A stretch of 64,000 nucleotides of DNA from positions 124,001 to 188,000 of the forward strand of contig KE546985.1 of assembly GCA_000442125.1 (NCBI GenBank). Reading direction: 5' to 3'. The position numbers and the translations under genes are program-made. The notes under the pieces were generated by a model that was not told the DNA's origin, ran no database searches, and saw only the letters and a list, made by a program, of their open reading frames with translations. The stretch is from Opeltia flavorubescens (Eukaryota > Ascomycota > Lecanoromycetes > Teloschistales > Teloschistaceae). This document shows, piece after piece, positions 44,470 through 54,483 of this stretch. The stretch's first letter is position 1. Every line of letters starts with the position of its first letter.

Positions 44470-46880
44470 AAATTTTTATAAAAATATTTTATATAAATAT
44501 AATATTAATAAAATTATAAAAGTTTATTTATTATTATATTTTATTTATTAAAATTATATAAAAAATATTATTATAGTTTATTAATAATAGATAAATTTTC
44601 AAAAATAATAATTTATATATTAAAAGATTAATTAAAATAATAAAAAATAAATCGAATAATTAATAAATAAATTAAAGAATTCTTTTTAAAATATATTATA
44701 AATAATAAATTCGATTTATAATAAAATAATTAGTAAAAAATTTTAGTATTAAAAATTTAATATATTATAAATACAGGTTAAAATATTATTTAATAGTATT
44801 TATTTAATAATAAAATATTAAAATAAATTAATTTAATTTTAAAAATCGATATATACTATTTTATTACTATATTAATAAATTTTAAATTTTAAATTTCAAT
44901 TTATAATTTTATTATAAATATTAATAATTTTTTATATTTTTTATTAAAAATATTTAATTTAATTTTATTTATTATTTAATATTTTGAAATATTAAATTTT
45001 TTTTATTTATTAAATTTTAAATAAATTATATAATTAAAAAATATATTTAATTATAAAGTTCCCGTTAAATTTTTTATCAAAAAACTAGTAATTTTTTAAT
45101 TTATAATATAAATAGTTTATTATTATAATTTATTAATTAATAAAAGCTATAGATTAGTATATAATCTATAATTTAAAATATTTAAATACTAATAAATTTA
45201 AAAAAATCCTAGTTTATATATATTAATATTAGAATAATATAAAAGTTATTATATTATTAAATTAAATATATTTTAATATATATTATTAATTAGTTTTTTT
45301 TTAATAAAATTTAATAATAATAAAAAGAATTTTTTTAAATTATTCAATAAATTAAACTATTTATTTATTATTTTATAAATTAAATTTTATATTTTTATCG
45401 ATAATCTAAAATAACCGCTAAGAAGAAACTAAAAAAAATATTAATAAATACTAAATAGGTATTAATATCTATTAATATTTTTTCGATATTTATTTAATAA
45501 AGATTTAAAACCTATTTTTTATTTTAAATTTTTTTAGATATCGAGTACTAAAAATAGAAAAGAATTATTTTATAGAATATTAAAAAATATTATTTTTTTA
45601 AAAATAAATATATCGATATATTAATTTTAAATCGTTTTTTTAATAAAATTATCTAATTCGAATTCGGATAAAAAGTTTTTAAAGCTATATTCTACGCTAA
45701 TTAAAATAAATAAATATTTTTTATTTTATATTTTATAAATTATTGATTTTAAACTAAAAGCTAATATTATAGTATTTTATTATTTAAATTTATTTATATA
45801 ATATAATATTTTTTTTTTTTTTTATTTTTTTTTTAAATTTTTTAAAAGCTTTTATATACTTAAATTATAGTATATAATATTTAAAACCTAATATCTGAAA
45901 ATTAATATTTTTTAAAGAAGTTTTTCGATTATATCTAATTTTTTTTAAAAATCTTTTTTATAAATAGTATTTTTTTAATATATAAAATAAATTATATAAA
46001 TTATTAAATTAATAATTTTTTTATTATATTTAAAATAAAAACTTTATTTTTATAATTTTTTAAAAAAAAGTTTTAATATTAAATATCTAATATTTATTTT
46101 TATATTAAAATTATATTTATCGAATAAATACTAAATAATTATCTAATAACTATTCGTTTAATATTTTTATACTTTTTTTTATTTTATTAAAAACCATTTA
46201 AAATTTAATTAAAAATAATTTTTTATAGAAAAAGTTTATAATATAATATTAATTGTATTTCTAGTATCTAATACTAATTTTAATAATAATTTTAATTTGC
46301 GCTATTATATATCTATATTTTTAATTGTTATTATTAATAATATAAAATTTTTAATAGAATAAATTATTTATAAATATTATATTAATAAAAAAAATATTAA
46401 TAATTTTAATATTATATTTATTAAAATAATTATTGATTAAATTATAATAAATAGAAATTTAAATACCGTTTAAAATTGATTAAAATATTAAAAAAAAAAA
46501 AAAATATTATTTTTATTTAAAATCGATTTTAAATAATTATAAAATTGTTAATAATACTAATAAAAAACTATTTATTATTAAAAATACATTTAATAGTAAA
46601 AATTATTAGTTTTTTTAATTAGAAATAGCTATTATTATTATATTATATAAATAATTTATAAATAGAATAAATAGGATTAATTTATTATTATAACCGATTA
46701 TAACCGTTTAATAAATTTTTATAATAAAAATTATTATTTTTAGTATTTATATTTATATAATTGAAAAATTTATAAATAGAAAAGTTTTTATATTTAAAAA
46801 ATATTAATCTTTAATATTAATTATATTATAAATATTTATATTTTTTAAATTTTATAAAATAAAATAAATAAATTAATTTA
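44470..46880 (+). repeat. Repeat family R3, copy 3 (5'-truncated, interrupted)
   Basis: It matches copy 1 from about 18,050 onward and ends at the equivalent right boundary. It is split by R4 copy 2 at 45,393-46,130. The block at 46,640-46,740 matches 19,440-19,550 of copy 1. Confidence 0.55.
45393..46130 (-). repeat. Repeat family R4, copy 2 (inverted, nested in R3)
   Basis: Inverted relative to 22,090-22,875. The left end (45,393-45,475) is the clearest match, including 'aggtattaatatctatta'. R3 similarity flanks it on both sides, so it inserted into R3 copy 3. Confidence 0.5.
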
Positions 46881-47894
46881 TAATAAAAATTTTTTTTTTA
46901 TAAAAGTATTTTATAATTTATTTCTAATTGTATTTTTATTAAAATATTATTTAATTTTTAGCGAATTTAAAATATAAATTCAAATTTTTTCAAATAAATA
47001 ATTTAATATTAATTTTTTTATATTAATTTAAAAATTTATTTTTTAAAAATATTAATAATATTATTAGAAAATATTTTTATTATTTTAAAAATTTTCTATT
47101 AATATTTATTTTAGTTCCTAAAATAAATAATAATAAAACTATACTATTTCAAATTTTACAATTTTTCAAAATCTTTAATATTAAAAAAATATATAATCGA
47201 AAATTTTTTTGATAAAAAAAATTAATATAATTATCTAAAATTTATTAAAAAATTTTATTCGAATTTAAAAATTTTAATAAATAATATTAAAATTATAAAT
47301 ATAATTTAAATTAATTATATCTAATTTTAATTTATAAATAAAATTAATAATATATTTTAAATTATAATAAAATATTTTTATAAATATTTCAAAAATATAT
47401 AAAAATATAATATAATCTATATAATTTTATCTATTAAATTCTAATGGAAAAAATAATATAAAATTATAAAATTATTATATATTTTTTTAAATTTTAATTA
47501 AATAAAATAAATAAATATATATATATATATATATTAGAATTTATATTAGATATTATAATTTTATATTTTTAATATAAATTTTTTATAATTATAATTTAAT
47601 TATTTATTTATAAAAAAAATATTTTGGAAATTAAAAAGAATTTAAATAATTATAAAATTAATAATTAAATAAATATAAATATTAAAAAAAATATATATAT
47701 AATCGAATAAATTTATTTTAAAAAAACTTTTCGATAATAATATTAACTTAATATTATTTATACTATTAATAATTTATTAAAATAATTTCAATCAAATATT
47801 TAATATTTTAATTAATAATTTTTTTTGATTAAAAATTATTATATAATAGATAATTTTAAATATAATAAATATAATAAATATAATAAATATAATA
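46881..47894. other. AT-rich sequence left of assembly gap
   Basis: No gene or repeat assigned. The end consists of simple TAA/AATATAATA repeats that run into the gap. Confidence 0.4.
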
Positions 47895-48261
47895 NNNNNN
47901 NNNNNNNNNNNNNNNNNNNNNNNNNNNNNNNNNNNNNNNNNNNNNNNNNNNNNNNNNNNNNNNNNNNNNNNNNNNNNNNNNNNNNNNNNNNNNNNNNNNN
48001 NNNNNNNNNNNNNNNNNNNNNNNNNNNNNNNNNNNNNNNNNNNNNNNNNNNNNNNNNNNNNNNNNNNNNNNNNNNNNNNNNNNNNNNNNNNNNNNNNNNN
48101 NNNNNNNNNNNNNNNNNNNNNNNNNNNNNNNNNNNNNNNNNNNNNNNNNNNNNNNNNNNNNNNNNNNNNNNNNNNNNNNNNNNNNNNNNNNNNNNNNNNN
48201 NNNNNNNNNNNNNNNNNNNNNNNNNNNNNNNNNNNNNNNNNNNNNNNNNNNNNNNNNNNNN
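47895..48261. other. Assembly gap (367 N)
   Basis: An unbroken run of N. It is bordered on the left by an AATATAAT-type microsatellite, the likely cause of the assembly break. Any reading frame drawn across it is an artefact. Confidence 0.99.
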
Positions 48262-49000
48262 TATAATAATTATTATAAATTATAATATTTTTAATAAAAT
48301 TTATTATTTAATTTTCAATATAAATATTATAGTTTTTGTTTTTAATAATAATAATAATAATTTTAATCGAATTTTATATTATTTTAATAAATTAATATAA
48401 ATTTTTTTTCAATATATAAAGTTTATAATAATAGATATAATATAATTTTTTTTTTTATTAAAATTTAAAATTTATTAAACGAAAATATAATTTATTTCTA
48501 TAATTTTTTTTAAATAAAATAGAATTAAATAATAAAAATAAAAAATAAATTTTTTTTATAATTTTAAATTATTTAATAATAGATTAAAATAATCCAATTT
48601 TAAATTATTTATATTTAATATATAAATTAAATAAATTATTTAGTTATATATTTATTTACAAGAATTAATCAATAAAAAAAATTCTATAATTATTTAAAAA
48701 ATTATTTTTATAGATAATATAAATATTAATTGATATTTATTTAATTAAAAAATATTTTACTTTTACAGATACTATTTTTTTATTATATTATATAAAAGTT
48801 ATAATAATTTTAATAATAAAATTTAAAAGTTTTTGATTGATAAAATATAATATAAAATATATATAAACGTTTAAAATTATTAGATTTTACTAAATTTAAT
48901 AATTTAAATTCATTTATAACGAAATATAATTACTAGTTAGCTTTATACAATCCGCTGGACGTTTATTTATTTAATATAGCAGTAATTTTTCGATTATTAG
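48262..49000. other. Terminal part of the AT-rich block
   Basis: RIP-type composition continues up to about 48,940, then rises over roughly 100 bp to balanced composition. No gene seen. Confidence 0.5.
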
Positions 49001-49197
49001 TTTAAAACTTCTTATAAATATCGGAATAAATTTAAGGCCAAGCTTTACCTTACAATTAAGCCTACTCTTAGCGGTAATCAGCGTAGAAATTACCGGTCAC
49101 TGCAAAGCTCTAAGTAAACTTTAAAAATAGCCTGTCGTACTCTTCTCGTTCTTTGATCGTGCCAAGCCACGTAGCGCTACGCCCATCGCGCGGAGAA

Positions 49198-49203
49198 CAC
49201 GTG
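49198..49203. promoter_or_regulatory. CACGTG E-box
   Basis: A palindromic CACGTG, the core site of fungal bHLH regulators, lies about 300 bp upstream of the ATG at 49,501. It is a single occurrence, so function is only possible. Confidence 0.25.
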
Positions 49204-49455
49204 CGAAATCTCAACTTTGTAAATTGATGAAGTCACTTCCACTGCTCACCCAACGCTTGCCGAAACACCTCCTCTATTGATACCTATCTCAAGTCTAAGA
49301 GATATACGTACGCAATTATCGCGCGCTCAAGCACCGTCCCACACTCTCTTCTATCGGCTCCTGCATCACCCAGGCCGGCCTTCTCCGCTCTCCCCAATTT
49401 CGCTTGTAAGCGTCTCATACTTGCTCCATGAATGCACAGATCTATCCAAGTCATT

Positions 49456-49463
49456 ATAAATAC
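49456..49463 (+). promoter_or_regulatory. TATA-like box
   Basis: A perfect TATAAATA lies 38 bp upstream of the ATG at 49,501, a plausible core promoter for the possible gene that follows. The short distance to that ATG would leave little or no 5' untranslated region, so a downstream start is also possible. Confidence 0.35.
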
Positions 49464-49500
49464 ACCTCAGGTGAACCTCACTGCTTGCTTTCCGAAGATA

Positions 49501-50419
49501 ATGTCAGCTTGGTACGAGCGCGTCTTTCAAGCAGATACGAACCTCGCTAACATGGCCCTTGGCTCAGTCAATCCCGTGATTCCATGACGCCTTCCTTCGT
49601 CCATACCGTCAATCTTTGCCAGGCTTCTAGTCATCATCTTCTTCGCTACTCACGCCAAAGTTGTCGATGCCGCAGAGAAAGAGTTTGGAGAGTACTGGTC
49701 AAGCGCGTGGAATATGAACGTCGGAGGACAAGTCAGAAGCATGGATACCAGCGGCGAGAGACTAGGAAATCTACACGACGCTTACGAAATCAACATCCGG
49801 AGCAGGGAAAGAGGCCTCTTCGACAAGAATGATTGTTCCGCAAGAAACAAGTAAGCGCCTCCTGGCTACTTGCCGGCTGCCGAATCCCTCGAACCTTCGG
49901 CTACAGATCCAACATCTTCTGGCTGCGGCCTGTAAACATCATTCTGGGCTTCCTTTCGCGTGCCAATAGGGCTAGGGTCGCGTCCGACATCCTGAATATG
50001 TCGAACCCTTTAGCTGTTGCAAGCCGGACATTGACCTCTTGTCGGACTTCCCAGGGCAGGCTTCGCTCTCTTTGGACAAAATCATGTTGCGGAAGGTGAC
50101 GCAGAAGGACCAGTACTCGGAAGTGGTTATAGTCGACGACCGGCTCGTCTGCTTGGAGGTTCTGTCCTCGGATCCGCTGCTGCCACTTGCGCTCTTAAGT
50201 CCCCCGGCGCCGACGCGGTGGATGGGACATCATGCTGCACATGTTCCGTCCCATTTTGTGTCTCAACCTGCGGGAAGACATGCACCAAAGATTTCTCCAT
50301 GTGCTAGCCCACGGCAGGAAAATCCAAGAAGGATAGAGACCAGATCGACATCAAGAATCGCCTTTTTGTCGTCTTCTGAGGACAGTCGTAAGCCCGGCCG
50401 TTCTGCCGCCACATTCTAA
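49501..50419 (+). CDS. Possible intron-containing secreted-protein gene at the isochore border
   Basis: I do not recognise a family. The ATG at 49,501 opens 28 codons (MSAWYERVF...) ending at 49,587. The same frame then stays open from 49,588 to 49,851. It starts with a signal-peptide-like hydrophobic run (ARLLVIIFFATHAKVVDA) followed by a hydrophilic stretch (AEKEFGEYWSS...DKNDCSARN). It ends at a good splice donor (GTAAGC at 49,851). Further downstream, the frame running to 50,419 reads naturally over about 50,020-50,160 (KPDIDLLSDFPGQASL...). An intron between the 28-codon leader and the hydrophobic run (possible donor GTACGA at 49,513) would remove the intervening stop; otherwise the gene is broken. 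The exon structure beyond 49,850 is unresolved. Its place beside a RIP block is where fungal effector candidates often lie, but that is inference. Confidence 0.3.
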
Positions 50420-50461
50420 ATTGTCAAATTTGAATCGCGACATTGGCTGGCCTGAGTTTGT

Positions 50462-50824
50462 TTACACGTGGTGGTCATGGTAGGCTCTGTAAATGATATG
50501 CCTCGCAGTTGCTGAAAATGAAAGGAAGGATTGGAGGGATGACTTATCGGAGATTAATCCAAGGTTGACATAGGAACTGTATGCTTTCCCGAAAGGTTGT
50601 CCGGCAAATGTGCCACTACTAGTAGGACCAGTCAACGGACAAAGCAATACCCTACCAATATTGGATTGATTACCCCCCGGTGGTACCATCTCAATCTTCT
50701 CTTTGTCGGATAGAAACGGGATTGCGTCCTTTACCTCTAGACAATCAATCTTGGCTTTGATAAAGCCACTAGAGCAAACATTCCAGCAAGCCAGATCTTC
50801 TTCCATCTTCCAATGTACCTCCAT
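50462..50824 (-). CDS. Small hypothetical protein, minus strand
   Basis: An ATG at 50,824 opens a frame of about 120 codons beginning MEVHWKMEEDLACW and ending RAYHDHHV. The frame is also open slightly upstream, from a GTG at 50,851. The middle part (DAIPFLSDKEKIEMVPPGG) has ordinary soluble-protein composition. No domain, signal peptide or membrane segment is visible and I do not recognise it. TATATAAG lies immediately before the ATG, too close to serve as its own TATA box, so an upstream exon is possible. It is divergent from the plus-strand gene at 50,988, sharing about 160 bp between starts. It could be chance, but the length and composition are better than most shadow frames here. Confidence 0.3.
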   Translation of the reverse strand: MEVHWKMEEDLACWNVCSSGFIKAKIDCLEVKDAIPFLSDKEKIEMVPPGGNQSNIGRVLLCPLTGPTSSGTFAGQPFGKAYSSYVNLGLISDKSSLQSFLSFSATARHIIYRAYHDHHV

Positions 50825-50917
50825 CTTATATATCCGCCACGGTCCTGTCACCGCAACCTAGGAACATCCAAAACTCTATACCTAATTTGAAGAACTTACT
50901 GTCCACACGCTAACCAG

Positions 50918-50926
50918 TATTTAAAG
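50918..50926 (+). promoter_or_regulatory. TATA-like element of the 50,988 gene
   Basis: TATTTAAAG lies 62 bp upstream of the ATG at 50,988 and is followed by a purine-rich leader. This is a normal fungal core-promoter spacing. Confidence 0.35.
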
Positions 50927-50987
50927 GGCGGAAGCAGCAGCAGAGAGAGCCCATCCAAATTCTTGAGTAATCTCTACGCTTTCTTCC

Positions 50988-52020
50988 ATGCCGCGCCGAG
51001 CGCGCCCGCCGCGGCGGCGAAATGCAGAAGGGCGATTTCTAAGGGATAATACACCCAATCCTCCGGCTCCTCCTCTTCCAACTCCTCTCCCGCCGGCGCC
51101 TCCTCCTCAGACTCTTCAACCACCGGCTCCTGATGCACCGGCTCCTGATGCACCTCATGCTCCCTTCACAACCTGCAGCTTCTTCACCAATATCACTGCT
51201 CGCATAAAGAGCATTTGTCTCACGGCTGTCCATATTCTCTACACCAAATTTCAGCATCATCGTGTGAGAATTGGATTTGCACTTCTCTTTATGGCCCTGT
51301 GCTTGTTATGGAAGAATTCTGTATATTGGAAGGGTCAGTCAAAGCACTTCGAGGTAGAGTTTGGGAAAGCGAACGCGATGTTAGGGAGGAGGGCAACTAG
51401 GTGTCGGTATAGGAAAGAGTGAGGGATACTATCGAGGGGTTGCTAGGTTAAAATTCTTCGTTTGGAGGAAGCAGCTTTCAATTTTGTCCGGAGAGAATTT
51501 AAAAGGAGGGCGAAGGGCAGGAAAAGTTAAGATAGATCGCCATATTGCAAGAGAAGACTTGCATACGCATATAGAGGTTTGGAATACTCTTGGAAAGTCA
51601 CTATACACTTCGCCTTCGCCGAAGATTCCATCCCTATGGACAAGTATCGCCGTCGAGTATGGCAAGCTGGGTAGGAATGGTCGGACTGTGGGAAACGAAG
51701 CGGGCCAAAGGCCGTTGCGTGATCTTTCCTTCGCCCTTTACCATTCACCGCATCTTGACATAGGAGTAAAAGCTGGTGCTATCGGATATCTGCTTCGCTC
51801 TTTCTTTCATCCTGTACTGCTGTTTTACGATTTTTCGGCTCCTCACTGCCGCTGTCATGCCGCTCGCCGTTACAGTCAACAACTCGTCCATGCTTTCCCA
51901 TTTCCCCGTCGACAGGCTATGATTACTCACACCGCACTTCCATACATGGTGATTGAAACCTTTGGACTCCATTTTCCACCCTTCCTATATTATTCTGTCA
52001 ACCATCTCTCTACAACTTAA
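50988..52020 (+). CDS. Hypothetical Pro-rich membrane protein, possibly two exons
   Basis: The ATG at 50,988 opens 144 codons to 51,422. Residues 1-60 are Arg- and Pro-rich, with a direct repeat encoding APDAP. A strongly hydrophobic segment near residues 95-112 (IGFALLFMALCLLW) suggests one membrane span. A second open frame covers 51,385-52,020 (about 210 codons). It lacks an early ATG and reads like an exon (YYRGVARLKFFVWRKQL at its start, VNHLSTT at its end). Splicing from a GTCAGT donor at 51,334 to an acceptor at 51,400 would join the two frames in phase, giving a protein of about 320 residues. That donor is non-canonical at position 3 and no strong branch site is seen, so the joined model is tentative. 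No family recognised. Confidence 0.35.
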
Positions 52021-52098
52021 TTCTGTCGTTCTTTGAAACGCAATGGGTGTATTCTTTTCCCCCCAGTGATCATATCCGCTTACCGTTCTCAGGATCAA

Positions 52099-54297
52099 AT
52101 GGACGGAGATAGGTCAGAGCAGCAGATCTGGGGTATGGTTAATACGGGATCCACGACAGCCCTTCAACGCGGCTTCAATGGCAATCAGGACTGGGACAGT
52201 TACTATAGTCGTTCTGGTATCAGTAATTGGAACGATAACGTGGTCTTCGGTAGCCTCTTATCCTCTTCGCTAGAATTCCATCCTGGATTAATAGATGGAT
52301 CTCTTGGGCAATACAATAATGGCCCCACGGCGTATCCTGGAGCCGAACCTGGTGATCTATCTCAGCTCTGGAACGGAATAATCTATCAGGAGAGTTATTT
52401 ACGGTACGTGTCAATTTTGAGAAGCGCCGTGGCCGTTGGGATTTTCATCGCTGATCGTTTCGTCTATTGCAGAACCCTTTGTATCGACAACTCCTCTTTC
52501 CTCCCACTGGTCCACATTGAACTACCGCCGCCAGCTCTTCCCTTGTCATTCGATGTGACAGAACATACCAACGGTCATCCATGGATTCAGGAGGCCTTCA
52601 CCAACGTTGAGCGCGTTGTCGAGGTAAATGATGAAGGGACTGATAGGCCGCCAAGAGCACAACACCCAATACAGCCAACCACCGCCCGAGAAGACCATTA
52701 CAAGAAACGACTTATCGAGGACGTCGAGGACGACGAGCCCGATGACGTCGGAGGTTCCCAAAAGAGAAAATGGACCGGGACGCTCGCTAGAGAGCGATTC
52801 AAGGCGCACTCCCGCACTCAGCCTGTCAGAGGCTTTCCAGACCCGAGGGCAACTGCGTCAGGTAAGGAAATGAATTCAACTGATCCTTGGTTCTGGTCTT
52901 GTCACCATGTGGCCTTCGCTATGGCACATCCCGACCAGATCGCTACGATGTAAGTTTGCATTTTCTCGCTCCATAGCTACAGATTTCGAGAATGGCGCAC
53001 TCGCTAATGAGTGGTTTTCCTTCCCTGAAGGTGTCGCAACGTCTTCTCTTCATCGTCCTCCTCGTCCTCCTACTCATCTTTATCCGACTCTGCGGCTGCT
53101 GCCAGTTTTGCTCTCCTTGCTCTATCTTCCTCTCTACCAACTCGATCCTTCACGGATACCATCGTCGCCCATAACCTCTCCGGCCGTAAACTCCTCTGTT
53201 GTCTCACACCCCTGGCGCTCCAGCGCATGGGTCTCACCCTCGATTCACGACAGCCGCAAACTACAAAAAGCTCCTTCCCGGCCGCGGGTAATGTTCGCAT
53301 CGGCGTAGATTTTCTGAACAGGGTGATCTCGGCGCTTCGCCATGCGAGTCACGAGTTCAAGCAGCGTCACCACAAGTTCCCCAATTGCGGGCCCAATCAC
53401 CTCCCTAAAAACGATATTGCAACTTACAGCAGCAGCAGCATCAATCTTCCCAACTTTTCTTCCTTCAATGTTAACAACGACAACAACAACAACAACAACA
53501 TCTTCCCTCCCAGCCACCCTTCCACCTACCTCTCCTCTCACATTCAGATCCCACAATCGACCTCCAACCCCACTTCCTACAATCGCGCTCCCAATAGCAT
53601 TACTACCTACAATTCTGGCAGCGTCTACCCCGCTCCTTATCCCTACAACCACTACCACGATAACAACAACAACTATACAACCTTTTCCCCCTTTTATACA
53701 CCCACCTACCCCGCCTCTCACATCGGGACCCCCGCACCGACCTCCATCCCTAATACCTACTTTCGTGTTCCCAATGACATCACCACCTATGATAGCAGGA
53801 GCGACTCTACTGCCCCCACTCCCTATAACTCCAACTACAACAACAACTATTATAATAACAACAACACCAATATCATCTTCCCCCCCAAAAATCCATCAAC
53901 CTACCCCTCCACCACTCCCTCCATCCCATATATCCCACCACCACTAACAACATACACCTATATGGACACTCAAACACAAACCGACACATATAATCTCCCC
54001 CTCTATCTCGCAGACTTTCCCGCCCACCTTCCGCAGCCAACGAGGCGCTTCCAGAGAATCCTCAGATATATCCGTGAGCATCCGCTTATGTGGGGACGGG
54101 AAATGGGGTTTCATTTCTGGGGCATGGATGTTGTTGTTAGGGTTGTTAGGGGGGGTAGAGATGGGTATGGAGGTTGGGTTGGTGGTGGTGGTGGTGATGG
54201 GATGGGGTATGGATGTGCGAATGGGTATGGAGATATGGGCGAGCAGATGGTTGTTTGTCGGGTGTTTTGGAGGGATGACATGGATATGGTAGGGTAA
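52099..54297 (+). CDS. Three-exon gene for a low-complexity Asn/Ser/Thr/Pro-rich protein
   Basis: Proposed exons are 52,099-52,403, 52,473-52,949 and 53,031-54,297, giving 682 residues. Intron 1 (69 bp) has GTACGT, a CTGAT branch and a TTGCAG end. Intron 2 (81 bp) has GTAAGT, CTAAT and GAAG, and it joins the frame exactly. The start MDGDRSEQQ has a good context (TCAAATGG). The N-terminal third is hydrophilic, with an acidic run next to basic residues (EDVEDDEPDDVGGSQKRKW), which could be a nuclear signal. A Ser run (CRNVFSSSSSSSS) opens exon 3. Two and a half imperfect repeats of 60-65 residues with Asn tracts follow, then a Gly-rich tail. The repeats match at protein level with synonymous third-base changes (NSITTY versus NDITTY), which supports this strand and frame. 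The N-terminal region's function is unknown. An alternative donor at 52,862 would give a different, shorter C-terminus. Confidence 0.6.
53503..53940 (+). repeat. Coding tandem repeats (180- and 195-bp units)
   Basis: Units begin at 53,503, 53,683 and 53,878; the third is partial. Each starts with an F-P/S-P motif followed by P[ST]TYP-like residues, then P-N-[SD]-I-T-T-Y, and closes with an Asn tract coded mostly by AAC. Third-base differences between units are largely silent, indicating selection on protein sequence after duplication. Confidence 0.65.
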
Positions 54298-54483
54298 GGG
54301 CGAGAGGGAGGGGGAGAAGTAGAGGAGGAGGATGAGGAGAAGGAAGAGAAAGAAGGGAACAGGGGAAATGAAGCATTGGCGAGGACGGGGAATTAGGTTG
54401 TCAGCGTGGATGGGGAGAAGAATAGAAATCTGGACGGGCTGAGGCATTTCATAGGTTTGAATAGGAGTGATGGTAAAAGGCAT
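53944..54483 (-). CDS. Opposite-strand frame overlapping the 3' end of the low-complexity gene
   Basis: The ATG at 54,483 opens 179 codons. The start MPFTITPIQTYEMPQPVQ is followed by a hydrophobic segment (VPFFLFLLLILLLYF, about residues 42-56), then a Thr/Pro-rich stretch and an ordinary-looking C-terminus (RMLTDISEDSLEAPRWL). The reverse-strand upstream sequence has a CCAAT motif, a pyrimidine-rich tract and an AT-rich box before the ATG, as many fungal promoters do. It overlaps the plus-strand exon 3 by about 350 bp. Either the two genes are convergent and overlap, or one of these frames is a shadow. I favour the plus-strand gene because of its repeats; this one remains possible. Confidence 0.25.
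   Translation of the reverse strand: MPFTITPIQTYEMPQPVQISILLPIHADNLIPRPRQCFISPVPFFLFLLLILLLYFSPSLSPLPYHIHVIPPKHPTNNHLLAHISIPIRTSIPHPITTTTTNPTSIPISTPPNNPNNNIHAPEMKPHFPSPHKRMLTDISEDSLEAPRWLRKVGGKVCEIEGEIICVGLCLSVHIGVCC

Noticed and set aside
47511-47535. TA microsatellite and other simple AT repeats considered as an origin or CRISPR-like array
   Set aside because: No regular repeat-spacer pattern; simple AT tracts are expected at this composition.
47825-48400. A 191-codon open frame across the N gap
   Set aside because: Most of it is N. The real sequence on either side is AT-rich low complexity, so the frame is an artefact of the gap.
1-49000. Mitochondrial DNA inserted into the nucleus, suggested by extreme AT content
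   Set aside because: No mitochondrial genes or rRNA blocks seen; retroelement domains and CpA/TpG depletion explain the composition.
49277-49459. Short plus-strand frame beginning with a TTG
   Set aside because: No ATG, no domain, and it overlaps the likely promoter region of the 49,501 gene.
53245-53721. Val/Gly-rich minus-strand frame
   Set aside because: Antisense of the Asn runs gives poly-Val. No start signals and no conserved pattern.
53342-53947. Thr/Pro/Ser-rich frame on the plus strand
   Set aside because: It is the +1 shadow of the Asn-rich exon (AAC runs read as ACA). The repeat units are not preserved at protein level in this frame.
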